This document shows positions 1 to 11,529 of a stretch of 64,000 bases of DNA, one piece after another. Source of the stretch: Anastrepha obliqua (Eukaryota > Arthropoda > Insecta > Diptera > Tephritidae); contig NC_072897.1 in NCBI RefSeq assembly GCF_027943255.1, forward strand, positions 39,220,044-39,284,043, in the 5' to 3' direction. Under the pieces are notes generated by a model. It ran no database searches and had not been told where the DNA came from. It saw only the letters and a list, made by a program, of their open reading frames with translations. Position numbers and translations under genes: made by a program. Within the stretch, counting starts at the first letter, position 1. Each line of letters opens with the position of its first letter.

Positions 1-540
1 GATATAGGTCAAAACGTGGACCCGGGTAACCTTTGGTTGTGTATGTACAATATGGGTATCAAATTAAAGCTGTTGATAAGTGCTTTAATACGGGGTAATT
101 TTCATACCTATTGATGACTAGGGTCTGGAAATATATGCCAAAACGTGGACCCGCCGTGTGTTTGCACCGAATTAAACCAAATTTACACACATTGTTAAGG
201 AGGTAATGAAGATGGTTTCCGTATAGTTTGGATACCTATTGGTAGATAGGGTCTCAAGATATAGGTCACAACGTGGACCCGGGTAACCTTTGGATGTGTA
301 TGTACAATATGGGTATCAAATGGAAGCTGTTGGTGAATGCTTTAGTTCAGAGTATTTCCATCCGCTCCGTGACTAGGGTCTCGAGATAGAGACCAAAACG
401 TGGACCCTAGAATTTGTTTGTACAATATGGATATCAAATGAAAGCTGTTGATAAGTGCTTTAATACGGGGTAATTTTCATACCTATTGATGACTAGGGTC
501 TCGAAATATATGCCAAAACGTGGACCCGCCGTGTCTTTGC
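1..540. repeat. Tandem ~130-bp units, Helitron-like interior
   Basis: The motif AACGTGGACCC recurs at about 13, 142, 271, 397 and 517, giving a period near 120-130 bp. Alternate units resemble each other more closely (GGGTAACCTTTGGATGTG versus CCGCCGTGTKTTTGCACC), so a roughly 260-bp higher-order unit is likely. The array starts before the window. It leads into DNA ending in Helitron-type 3' termini, so I read it as the internal minisatellite of a non-autonomous Helitron. That link is inference from adjacency. Short open frames inside it do not look like coding sequence. Confidence 0.7.
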
Positions 541-963
541 ACCGAATTAAACCAAACTTACACACATTGTTAAGTAAGTATTGAAAATGGGTTTCGTAAA
601 GGTTGGTTGTAATTCGGAGCAGTGGCAACGGGTACATCGTTCTTTTGAGCCAGCCATAATGTCGCTTACTTTTCTAACGCTTGGGGCGGAACTGAACTGT
701 CAAATTGACAGTGTGAGTTACAATGTGTCAATATTTCTTTCTGATTTGGATGCCATAAGGAAAAAACGAAAGTGCAACATGTAAAAATTGTTTGTGAATT
801 TTTTTGGAGTGGATTTTGGAACAGTGAATAATTTCTTACGAAATTTGAGAATTTAATGTGAAATCCGAATGAAATTATGTGTTTGTGGAAAAAACAATTT
901 TTTTCTTTTTTTTTTGTTGAAAAATATAAATGGTTAATGGTTAAAAAAGCTCCAATGCTTAAT
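541..963. other. AT-rich body of the Helitron-like insertion, no gene
   Basis: This stretch joins the 130-bp array to the duplicated Helitron 3' ends. It is AT-rich with T and A runs around 895-925. A 67-codon frame at 581-784 has no recognisable domain and lies partly in the repeat array, so I do not call it a gene. I see no Rep/helicase motif, which fits a non-autonomous element. Confidence 0.45.
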
Positions 964-1541
964 AAAACATATAAATTGAAACGAAAAATTCATGGATGAT
1001 CAGGAAAAAAGACGATTGTTTATTCATATGCGTTGATTTGAAATTTAAAAACAATCTTCTTTTTTCCTGATTTTCAATTTATATTTTATATTTACTCAAA
1101 AACAAATAGAAAAACAAAAAATATTTTTTATGCCAAAGCGCTTGAATAAAGAATAAAGAAATAAATAATATGAAAACCGTATATTTTCTGTTCTAAACCA
1201 TATCTATTCTATTTTAGTGTGCCCAGCGAAGGGGGCCGGGTTTGCTAGTAAAACATATAAATTCAAACGAAAAATTCATGGATGATCAGGAAAAAAGACG
1301 ATTGTTTCTTAGTTATTCATATGCGTTGATTTGAAATTTAAAAACAATCTTCTTTCCTCCTGATTTTCAATTTATATTTTATATTTACTCAAAAACAAAT
1401 AGAAAACAAAAAATATTGTTTATGCCAAAGCGCTTGAATAAAGAATAAAGAAATAAATAATATGAAAACCATATATTTTCTGTTCTAAACCATATCTATT
1501 CTATTTTAGTGTGCCCAGCGAAGGGGGCCGGGTTTGCTAGT
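964..1541 (+). mobile_element. Two tandem Helitron 3' ends (964-1249, 1250-1541)
   Basis: Two nearly identical copies of about 290 bp lie head to tail. Each ends with a GC-rich hairpin-prone stretch (GCCCAGCGAAGGGGGCCGGG) followed a few bases later by CTAGT, at 1245-1249 and 1537-1541. CTRRT after a short GC-rich hairpin is the known Helitron 3' signature. The first copy lacks about 7 bp present in the second near 1015. To the right the sequence resumes inside the protease region of gypsy-class copy A, so the Helitron is the younger insertion or a breakpoint partner. The element's 5' TC end is outside the window. Confidence 0.7.
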
Positions 1542-1713
1542 TATATATAAGTATCAACTGTAATATTGGTAAGTCAGTGCCTATTAAACCTATAAAAACA
1601 AAAACTATTCGCGGATATTCATTATTAAAATCTAAAAAAAAATATTACTTTGTATAGTCATCACTTGCCATTTTTTTGAGATTGATGAGCTACTTGATGA
1701 GCTACTATTTGAT

Positions 1714-4502
1714 ATGATACTAGGTGAACCAGGACTTAGAACTATAAAAGCAGAAATAAATTTAGTCAACTACAATTTAAAGTACCAAAAGAAAGTTGTG
1801 AAGGTTGAAAATGAACAAAAAATAAATTACACAATAAATAATGCAGAATATGAGGATGACATTAGGGAAATAATGAGAAAAAATGACGAAATTATTGAAA
1901 ACTTACCGTTTACCACAACTATCCAAGCAACTATTAGAACGAATAATGAAGATCCTATTTGGACTAAACAGTACCCTTATCCCATGTCATATAATAATTT
2001 TGTGAATACAGAAATCCAGAAACTTCTCGATAATCAGATAATTCAAAAAAGTAAAAGTCCATACAACTCTCCGATTTGGACAGTCCCATAAAAGGGCACC
2101 GATGAAAACGGGAAGCCCAAACGAAGGATGGTTGTAGATTATCATAAGATTAACGCACAAACAATATCAATCAGATACCCTATCCCAGACGTAAATATTA
2201 TTAAATATATTACTATTAAAAATTTAGGGAAAGCAAAAATATTTTCAACTATAAATTTGGAATCAGGATTCCACCAAATACTAATAAAAGAATCAGACAG
2301 AGAGAAAACCGTGTTTTCGGTAAACGGCGCTAAGTATGAATTTATCAATATGCCATTTTGTCTTAAGGATGCACCCTCAATATTTCAACGATGCGTAGAT
2401 GATATTCTCCGGCAGTACATTGGAAAATTTGCATACGTATACATAGATGACGTGTTAATATATTCTTTCTCACCCGAAGAACATGTTGAGCATATAAGAA
2501 CTAATGTAGACGCTTTGCATGACGCCAATATGAAAATCTCTAACGAAAAATCACACTTCTTTCAGAACTCTGTCGAATACTTAGGACATATAATAAAACA
2601 CAATAGAATAACGGTGGACCCAAGAAAATCCGAACAATAAAAGAATATCCTATCCCAAAGACATTAAAAAAACTTAGATCATTCCAGCATTCACTAAACC
2701 ATTGACCATACATTTACGGCGACAATGGTATAGTAAGAAGAAACAAAAGTGCGAAAGTAGAAGTTAAATTAAATGAGACAGCTCTAGAAGCTATCGAGAA
2801 AATCAAGAATGCGCTTCAAGCTCAAGTAGAACTCTATCATCCTGACTTCACGAAACCTTTTGACCTGACTACAGATGCCAGCAATTTCGCTATAGGCGCA
2901 GTGCTGTCCCAAAACAGACAACCTATCGCTTTTGTATCACGAACACTCAATGAAACTAAACAAAATTACAGTACGAACGAAGAGGAACTTCTAGGCATTG
3001 TATGGGCCTTACAGAAATTAAGAAATTACTTAAATGGAATTGCTAATTCAACAATACATACAGATCACCAATCTTTAATTTACTCTATTTCCGAAAAGAA
3101 TCCAAATAATAAACTAAAAAGATGGAAGAATTTAATAGAAGAGTATGGTGCGAAATTAGTATACAAACCAGGACATCAGAATGTAGTTGCTGATGCTCTC
3201 TCAAGACAACAAATAAATACGACAACTGATTGCTCAGAACACTCAACAGAAAGCTCACCTGTGGATCAGTTTAAGAGGGTCCAACAACCTTTAAACTTTT
3301 TCCGCAACAAAATTATACCAATTCACGACGCAAATAAAGACGAAATTGTGTCACAGACTATCTTAAGCAATAATACACGACATATAATCTATTATAAAAA
3401 TAAAGATACCCTAATTTCAAGTTAAAAATCAATTATGCGACCTTACTCCTGGTCTAAATTTAGATGCTCTAAAATTAGATGAAGAAATTTTATTTCATTT
3501 CAAAAACGATATCAGCTCCATTTTCGCCACATGTAAAATTGTTGTAGCACAAACACAACTTCAAGACGTAACTGATCCGAACGAACAAAGACAGATTATC
3601 ATACAAACTCACAAAAGAGCACATAGGAATTATAAAAACAATATACAGGAAACACTTACTCAGTATTTTTGGCCTTCTATTCGATAAATGTGTAAAAAGG
3701 AAGTAATAAACTGCGAAGCATGTTTACAAAATAAATACGACAGGTACCCTAACAACCAACCAATAGGTAAAACCCCAATACCAACTCACGTAGGCGAATA
3801 TATACAAATGGACATATTCCACATGAATAATAACATATACATTAGTTCCACATGTAAATATTCCAAATATTCTTATCTACGCAAACTTCCAAATAAAGTA
3901 AACTGCCACATAATGCCAAATACATTAAAGAAATACTCACACAAATATACCCTAACACGAAATATTTAATGACAGATAATGAGAATGTGTTTAATGGACA
4001 TACAACTAAATCAGTATACGACAGACTACATATACATACAACACTCAGTCACACCAGTACACCACTCAACGACGAGTGCTCAAGTTGAACGCATACACAG
4101 TACACTAATGGAACTATCAATACCTCTAGCACAGGAAAATCATACGGCACCGGGAGAAGAACTATTTACCGCCGTGAAGCAGTACAAGAGGACGATTCAT
4201 TCCACCACAGGATTTAAACCTGAGGAAGTGTTTTTAACAGAGAGAAATGCCCCAAGATAAAGAACATCTTAATCGACAAACAGGATAAACTCTTGCAATA
4301 TCATAACAAAAACAGACACACAATTACATACAAAAAAGGTGACTTCATATACGTAAAAACCGATAGAAGAAGTAAATTAGCAGCTAAATATAATAAACAC
4401 AAAGTAGAAGAAGATCGTGAGGACACAACTTTAACAGCAAGAGGGAAAGTTATACACAAAGACAATATTAGAAAACAAGCAAAATGTGCAGAATCGCAAT
4501 AA
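1714..4502 (+). pseudogene. pol of copy A (RT, RNase H, integrase), multiply broken
   Basis: Polyprotein that would copy and integrate the element. Frames in order: 1714-2091 (RT N-terminus ending NSPIWTVP then a stop), 2128-2640 (RT fingers/palm with VVDYHKIN, STINLESGFHQI and the catalytic YIDD near 2443-2454), 2901-3425 (RNase H, ending with VADALSRQQ then a linker), 3688-3969 (integrase zinc region CEACLQNK and core Asp in QMDIFH), 3979-4260 (core Glu in SAQVERIH) and 4293-4502 (C-terminal tail). The stop after WTVP, a frameshift near 2636 and the stop after LISS are shared with B and C. The protein cannot be made as one chain. Confidence 0.88.
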
Positions 4503-5799
4503 TATTTTTCTTACTTTTGAAAATTGCTAACAGTGACAAAATAACTGATTTGAATAACCAAAACTATGTGCTAACAGAGACAGATCCATCCTTTTTATTT
4601 GAGAATTCAAAATATTTGTACCACATAGCTAACCTGAGTACAATTCTAGCACCATACGAAAAAATAATAAGAAACAGGTACATAACAGATGAAAATCAGG
4701 AAGGAACTTTATTAATAAACAGGATAGAAACCTTAAAACGCAACTTATATCAACTTCACATAGAGCTAAGAGAACGTTAAATTTCTTAGGTTCAATCTTA
4801 AAATTTATAACAGGAACACCAGACCACGACGACCTAATAGAAATTAAGACAGGACTCAATGAACTTATTAAAAACAACAACCAACAACAAAAGATAAATT
4901 CTCAATTTGAAAAAATCTTAGAAACCTTAGATCTTAAATCAGTAACAGAAAAAATAGTAATAAACGAAGTCTATCAAGAACTTGTAGCCATCACAAATAC
5001 AATCAATTTTGCAAAAAATGGAAATTTTTATTCAGGCACTTTAAATTTGAATGATATTGAAGAAATAATTACAAATGAAAATTTGATACACCCATAATAA
5101 ATATACTAGAATATGCAGATATACATATTTTCCTATACCAAAAACTGCGTAATAACTATTTATAAATATCCACTTATAACAAACAAATGAAAATTGTATA
5201 GTATAACACCACTAATATATAGACATGGAAAAATAATTACTGAAAAACATATTGCTGAATGTAACAACAAATATACTACAGTAGCTAAATGTAGAAACTA
5301 TGTAGTAATGAATAGATGTCAACAATTGGCAGATGATAATTGTACTATAGCACTTTTGGAAAATAAGGAAGCTAAATATAACATCATTCAAGAAACCAAT
5401 AAACCTATATTAGTATTATATCACGCTAATATCATCACAGATGGAGAACATACGTGGAATGGATATACAATTAAAGGACCGAAACTTATCCAATTTAACA
5501 TATCCACAAACATCGACGATAAAACATACCTCAATCATCAAGAAGAAACAAAAAACGCAATCCATTCTCACACTAACGAACAATTAGAGATCCTAAAAAT
5601 TCTAACTTCCAAGTCAGATTACAAATTTAGGAATATACAAAAAATGTACAAATACACTATACCTATAGAAGAACATCCGGTAAAGTTCACATTGTATAGC
5701 ATTCTCAGCCTAGCAACTCTAGTACTCCTTGTGTACTCTTCGGCCAAAATATGCCAATGCTACAAAATAAAGCAGGAAAAAAAGGATAAAACTCACTAA
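4484..5799 (+). pseudogene. env of copy A, frameshifted
   Basis: Envelope-like glycoprotein gene downstream of pol, overlapping its end by about 19 bp as in gypsy-class elements. The first frame (4484-4780) starts with a hydrophobic signal peptide (MCRIAIIFFLLLKIANS). It then breaks next to a basic stretch where F-type env proteins are cleaved. The following segment, in another frame, has a fusion-peptide-like run (FLGSILKFITG, near 4785). The last frame (5194-5799) has several cysteines, a transmembrane segment (ILSLATLVLLVY) near residues 168-181 and a short basic cytoplasmic tail. A stop also ends the middle segment near 5095. It resembles baculovirus F-like env of insect errantiviruses. 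It is dead as written. Confidence 0.82.
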
Positions 5800-5852
5800 C
5801 GAAATATAAACAACAGTAAAAAGTGAGGACACTTTATCTAAACAAGGGGGGC

Positions 5853-6178
5853 AATGTTTACTATGCCACTGCTGACGTCGCCACATAACACGTTATAACA
5901 TGCAGCGAATGCATTATCGATACAAACCGTATCAGGCAGCAACCGAAACGGAATTTTCCACAAACAAACAATAGATAAGTATTAGTAAATAACATAAGCA
6001 ATGCATAAGGACTGATAAACAACCTTAACAATAGATAAGTATTAGCAAATAATATAAGCAATGGATAAGGACTAATAAACAATTTTAAACTGTATTGCAG
6101 TATTGAATTCCTATTAATAAAGAAAGCACGTGACTGTGCAGCATATTTCTTTACTCTGTTCTATTCAAACAGAATAAT
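5853..6178 (+). repeat. LTR shared by copy A (3') and copy B (5')
   Basis: The sequence follows a purine tract (AACAAGGGGGGCA, 5841-5853) and precedes a short leader with a possible primer site (TGGGCCTCAACTGGG, near 6179). It contains two tandem 60-bp repeats (5971-6030 and 6031-6090) and an AATAAA signal near 6115. A related inverted LTR lies at 10057-10152. Exact ends are uncertain by a few bases. Sharing of one LTR by two direct copies is expected from unequal LTR-LTR exchange or tandem insertion. Confidence 0.75.
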
Positions 6179-6373
6179 TGGGCCTCAACTGGGATGACAA
6201 TACGTTTTGTCACCTAAATGCTAAAATCCTCGAAATTTATATTAGGAAAATAAAAAATCCACCTCCATCTCGAAGAAAGACAAATCAAAAAATCAGAAAA
6301 AACGAAACACTAAATAAAAAAAAACGGTTCCTGGAAAAGGGGAACAATATTAAAAACTTCCGAAGAAGTTGTC
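6179..6373 (+). other. Leader of copy B with possible primer-binding site
   Basis: The leader begins TTGGGCCTCAACTGGGATG directly after the LTR. TGG-starting sequence at this place is the usual primer-binding site position, but I cannot assign the tRNA. A frame at 6178-6411 crosses it without recognisable domains and is probably not a gene. The gag start at 6374 follows. Confidence 0.45.
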
Positions 6374-7668
6374 GTGACAGAAACAGAACAAACTGGATCA
6401 GGGCGGAATAAAAGCATTCCTATCTGGCTATTCTTCCAAACGACGTGCCAGGAAATCCGAATCCTCCTTTCTAAGACGTCAAAGAAGCGAGCACAAATTG
6501 ATGCACAAACACAACAGTTCCAACAACAAATCTTACAAGTAACTACCCTACAACATGAGCTTAATACTGTAAAGGAAAACCAAACAGCCTTCCACAATAT
6601 CACCACCATTACACAATACGAAGAAATCCCTCTTACAATAACATACGCCAAAGATATCGATTTGGAGCTGTTCAAAGCAGTACCCAAATTTGATGGGGAT
6701 AAAAACTTGTATAGCTCATGGAGATCGCAAGTTTGGAAGTTTATGGATGACACCAAAGCGTTCACAGGACATCCTAGGTATTATAGCGCAGTAGGCATCA
6801 TCCGCAGTTAGCAATAACATACGCCAAATATATCGATTTGGAGCTGTTCAAAGCAGTACCCAAATTTGATGGGGATAAAAACTTGTATCGCTCATGGAGA
6901 TCGCAAGTCTGGAAGTTTATGGATGACACCAAAGCGTTCAAGCGTTATAGCGCAGTAGGCATCATCCGCACGAAAATTATAGGAACAGCAACCGACATAC
7001 TAAGCAATCATAACACGAAATTAAACTTCTATTCGATTATAAATCGACTGGTCTATACATTTGCGGACCAAAGACCTTTGTGTGTGTTATTAGACGAGAT
7101 GAAAAGGGTTAATAAAGGAAGAAAGAAGTTATTCGAATATCCCAGCGAAATTAATAAAGCACTTAATCTTGCGTTTTCAAAAATTGAAATGTCGCATGAA
7201 CAAAACAGCGAAGCTATGAAGACATATGCTAACCAAGAAGCCGTTCGAACTTTCAATATGGGACTGAATAGCAGTCACACAAGTGAAACCTTGTACAGCC
7301 ACAACCCAAAGGACTTAGAGCATGCATATGCTATTGCCAGCACAATCTACCACGACAACCTTAACCAACAATTTGAAACTAAGCCAAGGTATGTCCAACA
7401 ATTAAGAAGTCACTCAGGAGAAGAACGCTTCCCTCAACGAAATGAACGCCCCAGATATAATCCAGGGATACCAGTGCAACGCAATAATTTTACTCCGCAC
7501 CACGACCGTATAAATAAACCAATACCTATGGAAATAGACAACTATAGGCAGTGTTTACGTCCTACTCAACACCAACAAGGATACGAGAACCCTTTCAAAA
7601 GGGAAAGAAATCCATCCTCACAAAACTTCAATCAACTTAAGCAGCAGAGGATCAATCAAACGCATTAA
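6374..7668 (+). pseudogene. gag of copy B with internal 176-bp duplication
   Basis: Structural polyprotein of the element. The first frame (6374-6811) has a predicted coiled coil (Gln-rich, around residues 35-65), then the conserved block ELFKAVPKFDGDKNLY. The same block restarts at 6838 because DNA at 6637-6812 is repeated from 6813, and a stop intervenes. The second frame (6838-7668) continues through the capsid-like region to a Gln/Asn/Arg-rich tail ending RINQTH. There is no CCHC knuckle, as is usual in gypsy-class gag. Copy C has the unduplicated form. Confidence 0.85.
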
Positions 7669-7678
7669 ACAGAGGCAG

Positions 7679-7940
7679 AATCTACTATATCTCACCTCGA
7701 AGAACAGTACGGAGGCGAAAGTACGTTTTTTAGGCAAATAAACGGGCTGCCCTGCATTCAAACAAAGTGTGGTCTTACAGGCACACCCGTTACAATCTTA
7801 GTCGACAAAGGATCAACAAATAATTATATAAGTATCAACTGTAATATTGGTAAGTCAGTGCCTATTAAACCTATAAAAACAAAAACTATTCGCGGATATT
7901 CATTATTAAAATCTAAAAAAAAATATTACTTTGTATAGTC
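7679..7940 (+). pseudogene. Protease region of copy B, active-site DTG replaced
   Basis: An aspartic-protease-like segment follows gag. It reads TILVDKGSTNNYI, where retroviral-type proteases have D-T/S-G, so the middle residue is Lys. The frame ends at a TAG after KKYYFV (near 7937). The same Lys and the same stop are present in inverted copy C (near 18230-18350). Copy A begins after the active site but keeps the stop near 1657. The enzyme is presumably inactive. This is direct reading, not a structural test. Confidence 0.75.
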
Positions 7941-7994
7941 ATCACTTGCCATTTTTTTGAGATTGATGAGCTACTTGATGAGCTACTATTTGAT

Positions 7995-10056
7995 ATGATA
8001 CTAGGTGAACCAGGACTTAGAACTATAAAAGCAGAAATAAATTTAGTCAACTACAATTTAAAGTACCAAAAGAAAGTTGTGAAGGTTGAAAATGAACAAA
8101 AAATAAATTACACAATAAATAATGCAGAATATGAGGATGACATTAGGGAAATAATGAGAAAAAATGACGAAATTATTGAAAACTTACCGTTTACCACAAC
8201 TATCCAAGCAACTATTAGAACGAATAATGAAGATCCTATTTGGACTAAACAGTACCCTTATCCCATGTCATATAATAATTTTGTGAATACAGAAATCCAG
8301 AGACATCTCGATAATCAGATAATTCAAAAAAGTAAAAGTCCATACAACTCTCCGATTTGGACAGTCCCATAAAAGGGCACCGATGAAAACGGGAAGCCCA
8401 AAAGAAGGATGGTTGTAGATTATCAGAAGATTAACGCACAAACAATATCAGACAGATACCCTATCCCAGACGTAAATATTACTATTAAAGATTTAGGGAA
8501 AGCAAAAATATTTTCTACTATAAATTTGGAATCAGGATTCCACCAAATACTAATAAAAGAATTTATCAGGATGCCATTTTGGCTTAAGAATGCACCCTCA
8601 ATATTTCAACGATGCGTAGATGACGTGTTAATATATTCTTTCTCACCCGAAGAACATGTTGAGCATATAAGAACTAATGTAGGCGCTTTGCATGACGCCA
8701 ATATGAAAACCTCTAACGAAAAATCACACTTCTTTCAGAACTCGGTCGAATACTTAGGACATATAATAAAACACAATAGAATAACGGTGGACCCAAAAAA
8801 ATCTGAACAATAAAAGAATATCCTATCCCAAAGACATTAAAAAAACTTAGATCATTCCAGCATTCACTAAACCATTGACCATACATTTACGACGACAATG
8901 GTATAGTAAGAAGAAAAAAAAAGTGCGAAAGTAGAAGTTAAATTAATTGAGGCAGCTCTAGAAGCTATCGAGAAAAGCGAGAATGCGCTTCAAGCTCAAG
9001 TAGAACTCTATCGACCTGACTTTACGAAACCTTTTGACCTGACTACAGATGCCAGCAATTTCGCTACAGGCGCAGTGCTGTCCCAAAACAGACAACCTAT
9101 CGCTTTTGTATCACGAACACTCAATGAAACTAAACAAAATTACAGTACCAACGAAAAGGAACTTCAAGCCATTGTATGGGCCCTACAGAAATTAAGAAAT
9201 TACTTAAATGGAATTGCTAATTTAACAATACATACAAATCACCAATCTTTAATTTACTCTATTTCCGAAAAGAATCCAAATAACAAACTAAAAAGATGGA
9301 AGAATTTAATAGAAGAGTATGGTGCGAAACTAGTATACAAACCAGGACATCAGAATGTAGTTGCTGATGCTCTCTCAAGACAACAAATAAATACGACAAC
9401 TGATTGCTCAGAACACTCAACAGAAAGCTCACCTGTGGATCAGTTTAAGAGGGTCCAACAACCTTTAAACTTTTTCCGCAACCAAATTATACCAATTCAC
9501 GACGCAAATAAAGACGAAATTGTGTCACAGAATATCTTTAGCAATAATACACGACATATAATCTATTATAAAAATAAAGATACCCTAATTTCAAGTTAAA
9601 AATCAATTATGCGACCTTACTCCTGGTCTAAATTTAGATGCTCTAAAATTAGATGAAGAAATTTTATTTCATTTCAAAAACGATATCAACTCCATTTTCG
9701 CCACATGTAAAAATGTTGTAGCACAAACACAACTTCAAGACGTAACTGATCCGAACGAACAAATACAGATTATCATACAAACTCACAAAAGAGCACATCG
9801 GAATTATAAAAACAATATACAGGAAATACTTACTCAGTATTTTTGGCCTTCTATTCGAGAAATGTGTAAAAAGGAAGCAATAAACTGCGAAGTAGGTATG
9901 TTTACAAAATAAATACGATAGGCACCCTAACAAACAACCAATAGGTAAAACCCCAATACCAACACACGTAGGCGAACATATACAAATGGCATATTCCACA
10001 TGAATAACAACATATCATTAGTTCCACATGTAAATATTCCAAGTATTCTTATCTAT
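7995..10056 (+). pseudogene. pol of copy B (RT, RNase H, start of integrase), RT catalytic box deleted
   Basis: Frames are 7995-8372 (RT N-terminus, ending at the shared stop), 8409-8813 (RT) and 9075-9599 (RNase H). Integrase zinc-region sequence follows, up to the break at 10056. Compared with copy A, the RT has lost two segments. The second loss removes the stretch holding YIDD, with TAGATGA at both ends of the deleted interval in A. This is a short-repeat-mediated deletion that leaves the frame open but removes catalysis. The zinc-region codon that is a stop in A is intact here. Confidence 0.85.
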
Positions 10057-10152
10057 TGCTTATGTAATTTACTAATACTTATCGATAGTGTATTCGCTGT
10101 ATGTTATAACGTGTTATGTGGCGACGTCAGCAGTGGCGTAGTAAACATTGCC
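10057..10152 (-). repeat. 3' LTR fragment of copy C
   Basis: This is the reverse complement of part of the 5853-6178 LTR. Relative to A it lacks roughly 65 bp between two short ATCGATA/GATAAG-type matches, suggesting deletion by microhomology. It is cut at 10057 where copy B's integrase begins. The purine tract beside it is also shorter (AACAAGG) than in A. Confidence 0.75.
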
Positions 10153-10178
10153 TTGTTTAGATAAAGTGTCCTCCCTTT

Positions 10179-11525
10179 TTACTGTTGTTGTGTTCTGAGG
10201 CGGATCAATTCCGCTTCGTATATTTCGTTAGTGAGTTTTCTCCTTCTTTCTTCCTGCTTTATTTTGTTGCATTGGCATATTTTGGCCGAAGAGTACACAA
10301 GGAGTACTAGAGTTGCTAGGCTGAGAGTGCTATACAATGTGAACTTTACCGGATGTTCTTTTATAGGTATAGTGTATTTGTACATTTTTTGTATATTCCT
10401 AAATTTGTAATCTGACTTGGAAGTTAGAATTTTTAGGATCTCTAATTGTTCGTTAGTGTGAGAACAGATTGCGGTTTTTGTTTCTTCTTGATGATTGAGG
10501 AATGTTTTTTCGTCGATGTTTGTGGATATGTTAAATTGGATAAGTTTCGGTCCTTTAATTGTATATCCATTCCACGTATGTTCTCCATCTGTGATGATAT
10601 TAGCGTGATCTAATTCTAATATAGGGTTATGTTTTTCTTGAATGATGTTACATTTAGCTTCCTTATGTTCCAAAAGCGGTATAGTACAATTATCATCTGC
10701 CAATTGTTGACATCTATTCATTGCTACATAGTTTCTACATTTAGCTACTGTAGTATATTTGTTGTTACATTCAGCAATATGTTTTTCAGTAATTATTTTT
10801 CCATGTCTATACATTAGTGGTGTTATGTTATACAATTTACATTTGTTTGTTATAAGTGGATATTTATAAATAGTTATTACGCAGTTTTGGTATAGGATAA
10901 TATGTATATCTGCATATTCTAGTATATATATTATGGGTGTATCAAATTTTCATTTGTAATTATTTCTTCAATATCATTCAAATTTAAAGTTCCTGAATAA
11001 AAATTTCCATTTTTTGCAAAATTGATTGTATTTGTGATGGCTACAAGTTCTTGATAGACTTCGTTTATTACTATTTTTTCTGTTACTGATTTAAGATCTA
11101 AGGTTTCTAAGATTTTTTCAAATTGAGAATTTATCTTTTGTTGTTGGTTGTTGTTTTTAATAAGTTCATTGAGTCCTGTCTTAATTTCTATTAGGTCGTC
11201 GTGGTCTGGTGTTCCTGTTATAAATTTTAAGATTGAACCTAAGAAATTTAACGTTCTATTAGCTCTATGTGAAGTTGATATAAGTTGCGTTTATTAATAA
11301 AGTTCCTTCCTGATTTTCATCTGTTATGTACCTGTTTCTTATTATTTTTTCGTATGGTGCTAGAATTGTACTCAGGTTAGCTATGTGGTACAAATATTTT
11401 GAATTCTCAAATAAAAAGGATGGATCTGTCTCTGTTAGCACATAGTTTTGGTTATTCAAATCAGTTATTTTGTTACTGTTAGCAATTTTCAAAAGTAAGA
11501 AAAATATTATTGCGATTCTGCACAT
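10179..11525 (-). pseudogene. env of copy C
   Basis: Counterpart of the copy A env. 11525-11265 encodes the signal-peptide-containing N-terminus. The fusion-peptide-like part follows in another frame. 10835-10179 encodes the C-terminal ectodomain, transmembrane segment and a longer cytoplasmic tail than in A (ending RLRTQQQ). The frame break near the putative cleavage region is shared in position with A, so it predates the duplication or arose in a common parent. Confidence 0.82.
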
Positions 11526-11529
11526 TTTG

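Larger units (their letters stand above)
1542..6178 (+). mobile_element. Gypsy-class (errantivirus-type) element, copy A, 5' truncated
   Basis: Copy A starts abruptly within the protease region at the Helitron boundary. It continues through reverse transcriptase, RNase H, integrase and env to a 3' LTR. Order and motifs match env-bearing Ty3/gypsy elements of the 17.6/297/yoyo type. Homologous stretches recur as copy B (+) and copy C (-). Stops and frameshifts in pol are shared with B and C. An extra stop in the integrase zinc region (near 3685) is private to A, because B and C read through there. No gag remains. Confidence 0.9.
6179..10056 (+). mobile_element. Gypsy-class element, copy B, 3' truncated
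   Basis: Copy B has leader, gag, protease, RT, RNase H and the start of integrase. It breaks off at about 10056 inside the integrase core, where copy C begins in the opposite direction with an LTR. It keeps the lesions shared with A and C, and adds a gag duplication and two RT deletions of its own. The direct A-B arrangement through a common LTR, followed by inverted C, makes a compound array about 18 kb long. Confidence 0.9.

Noticed and set aside
434..784. Overlapping 67-codon frames on both strands
   Set aside because: They lie in the 130-bp repeat array and Helitron body, have no domain, and mirror each other across strands.
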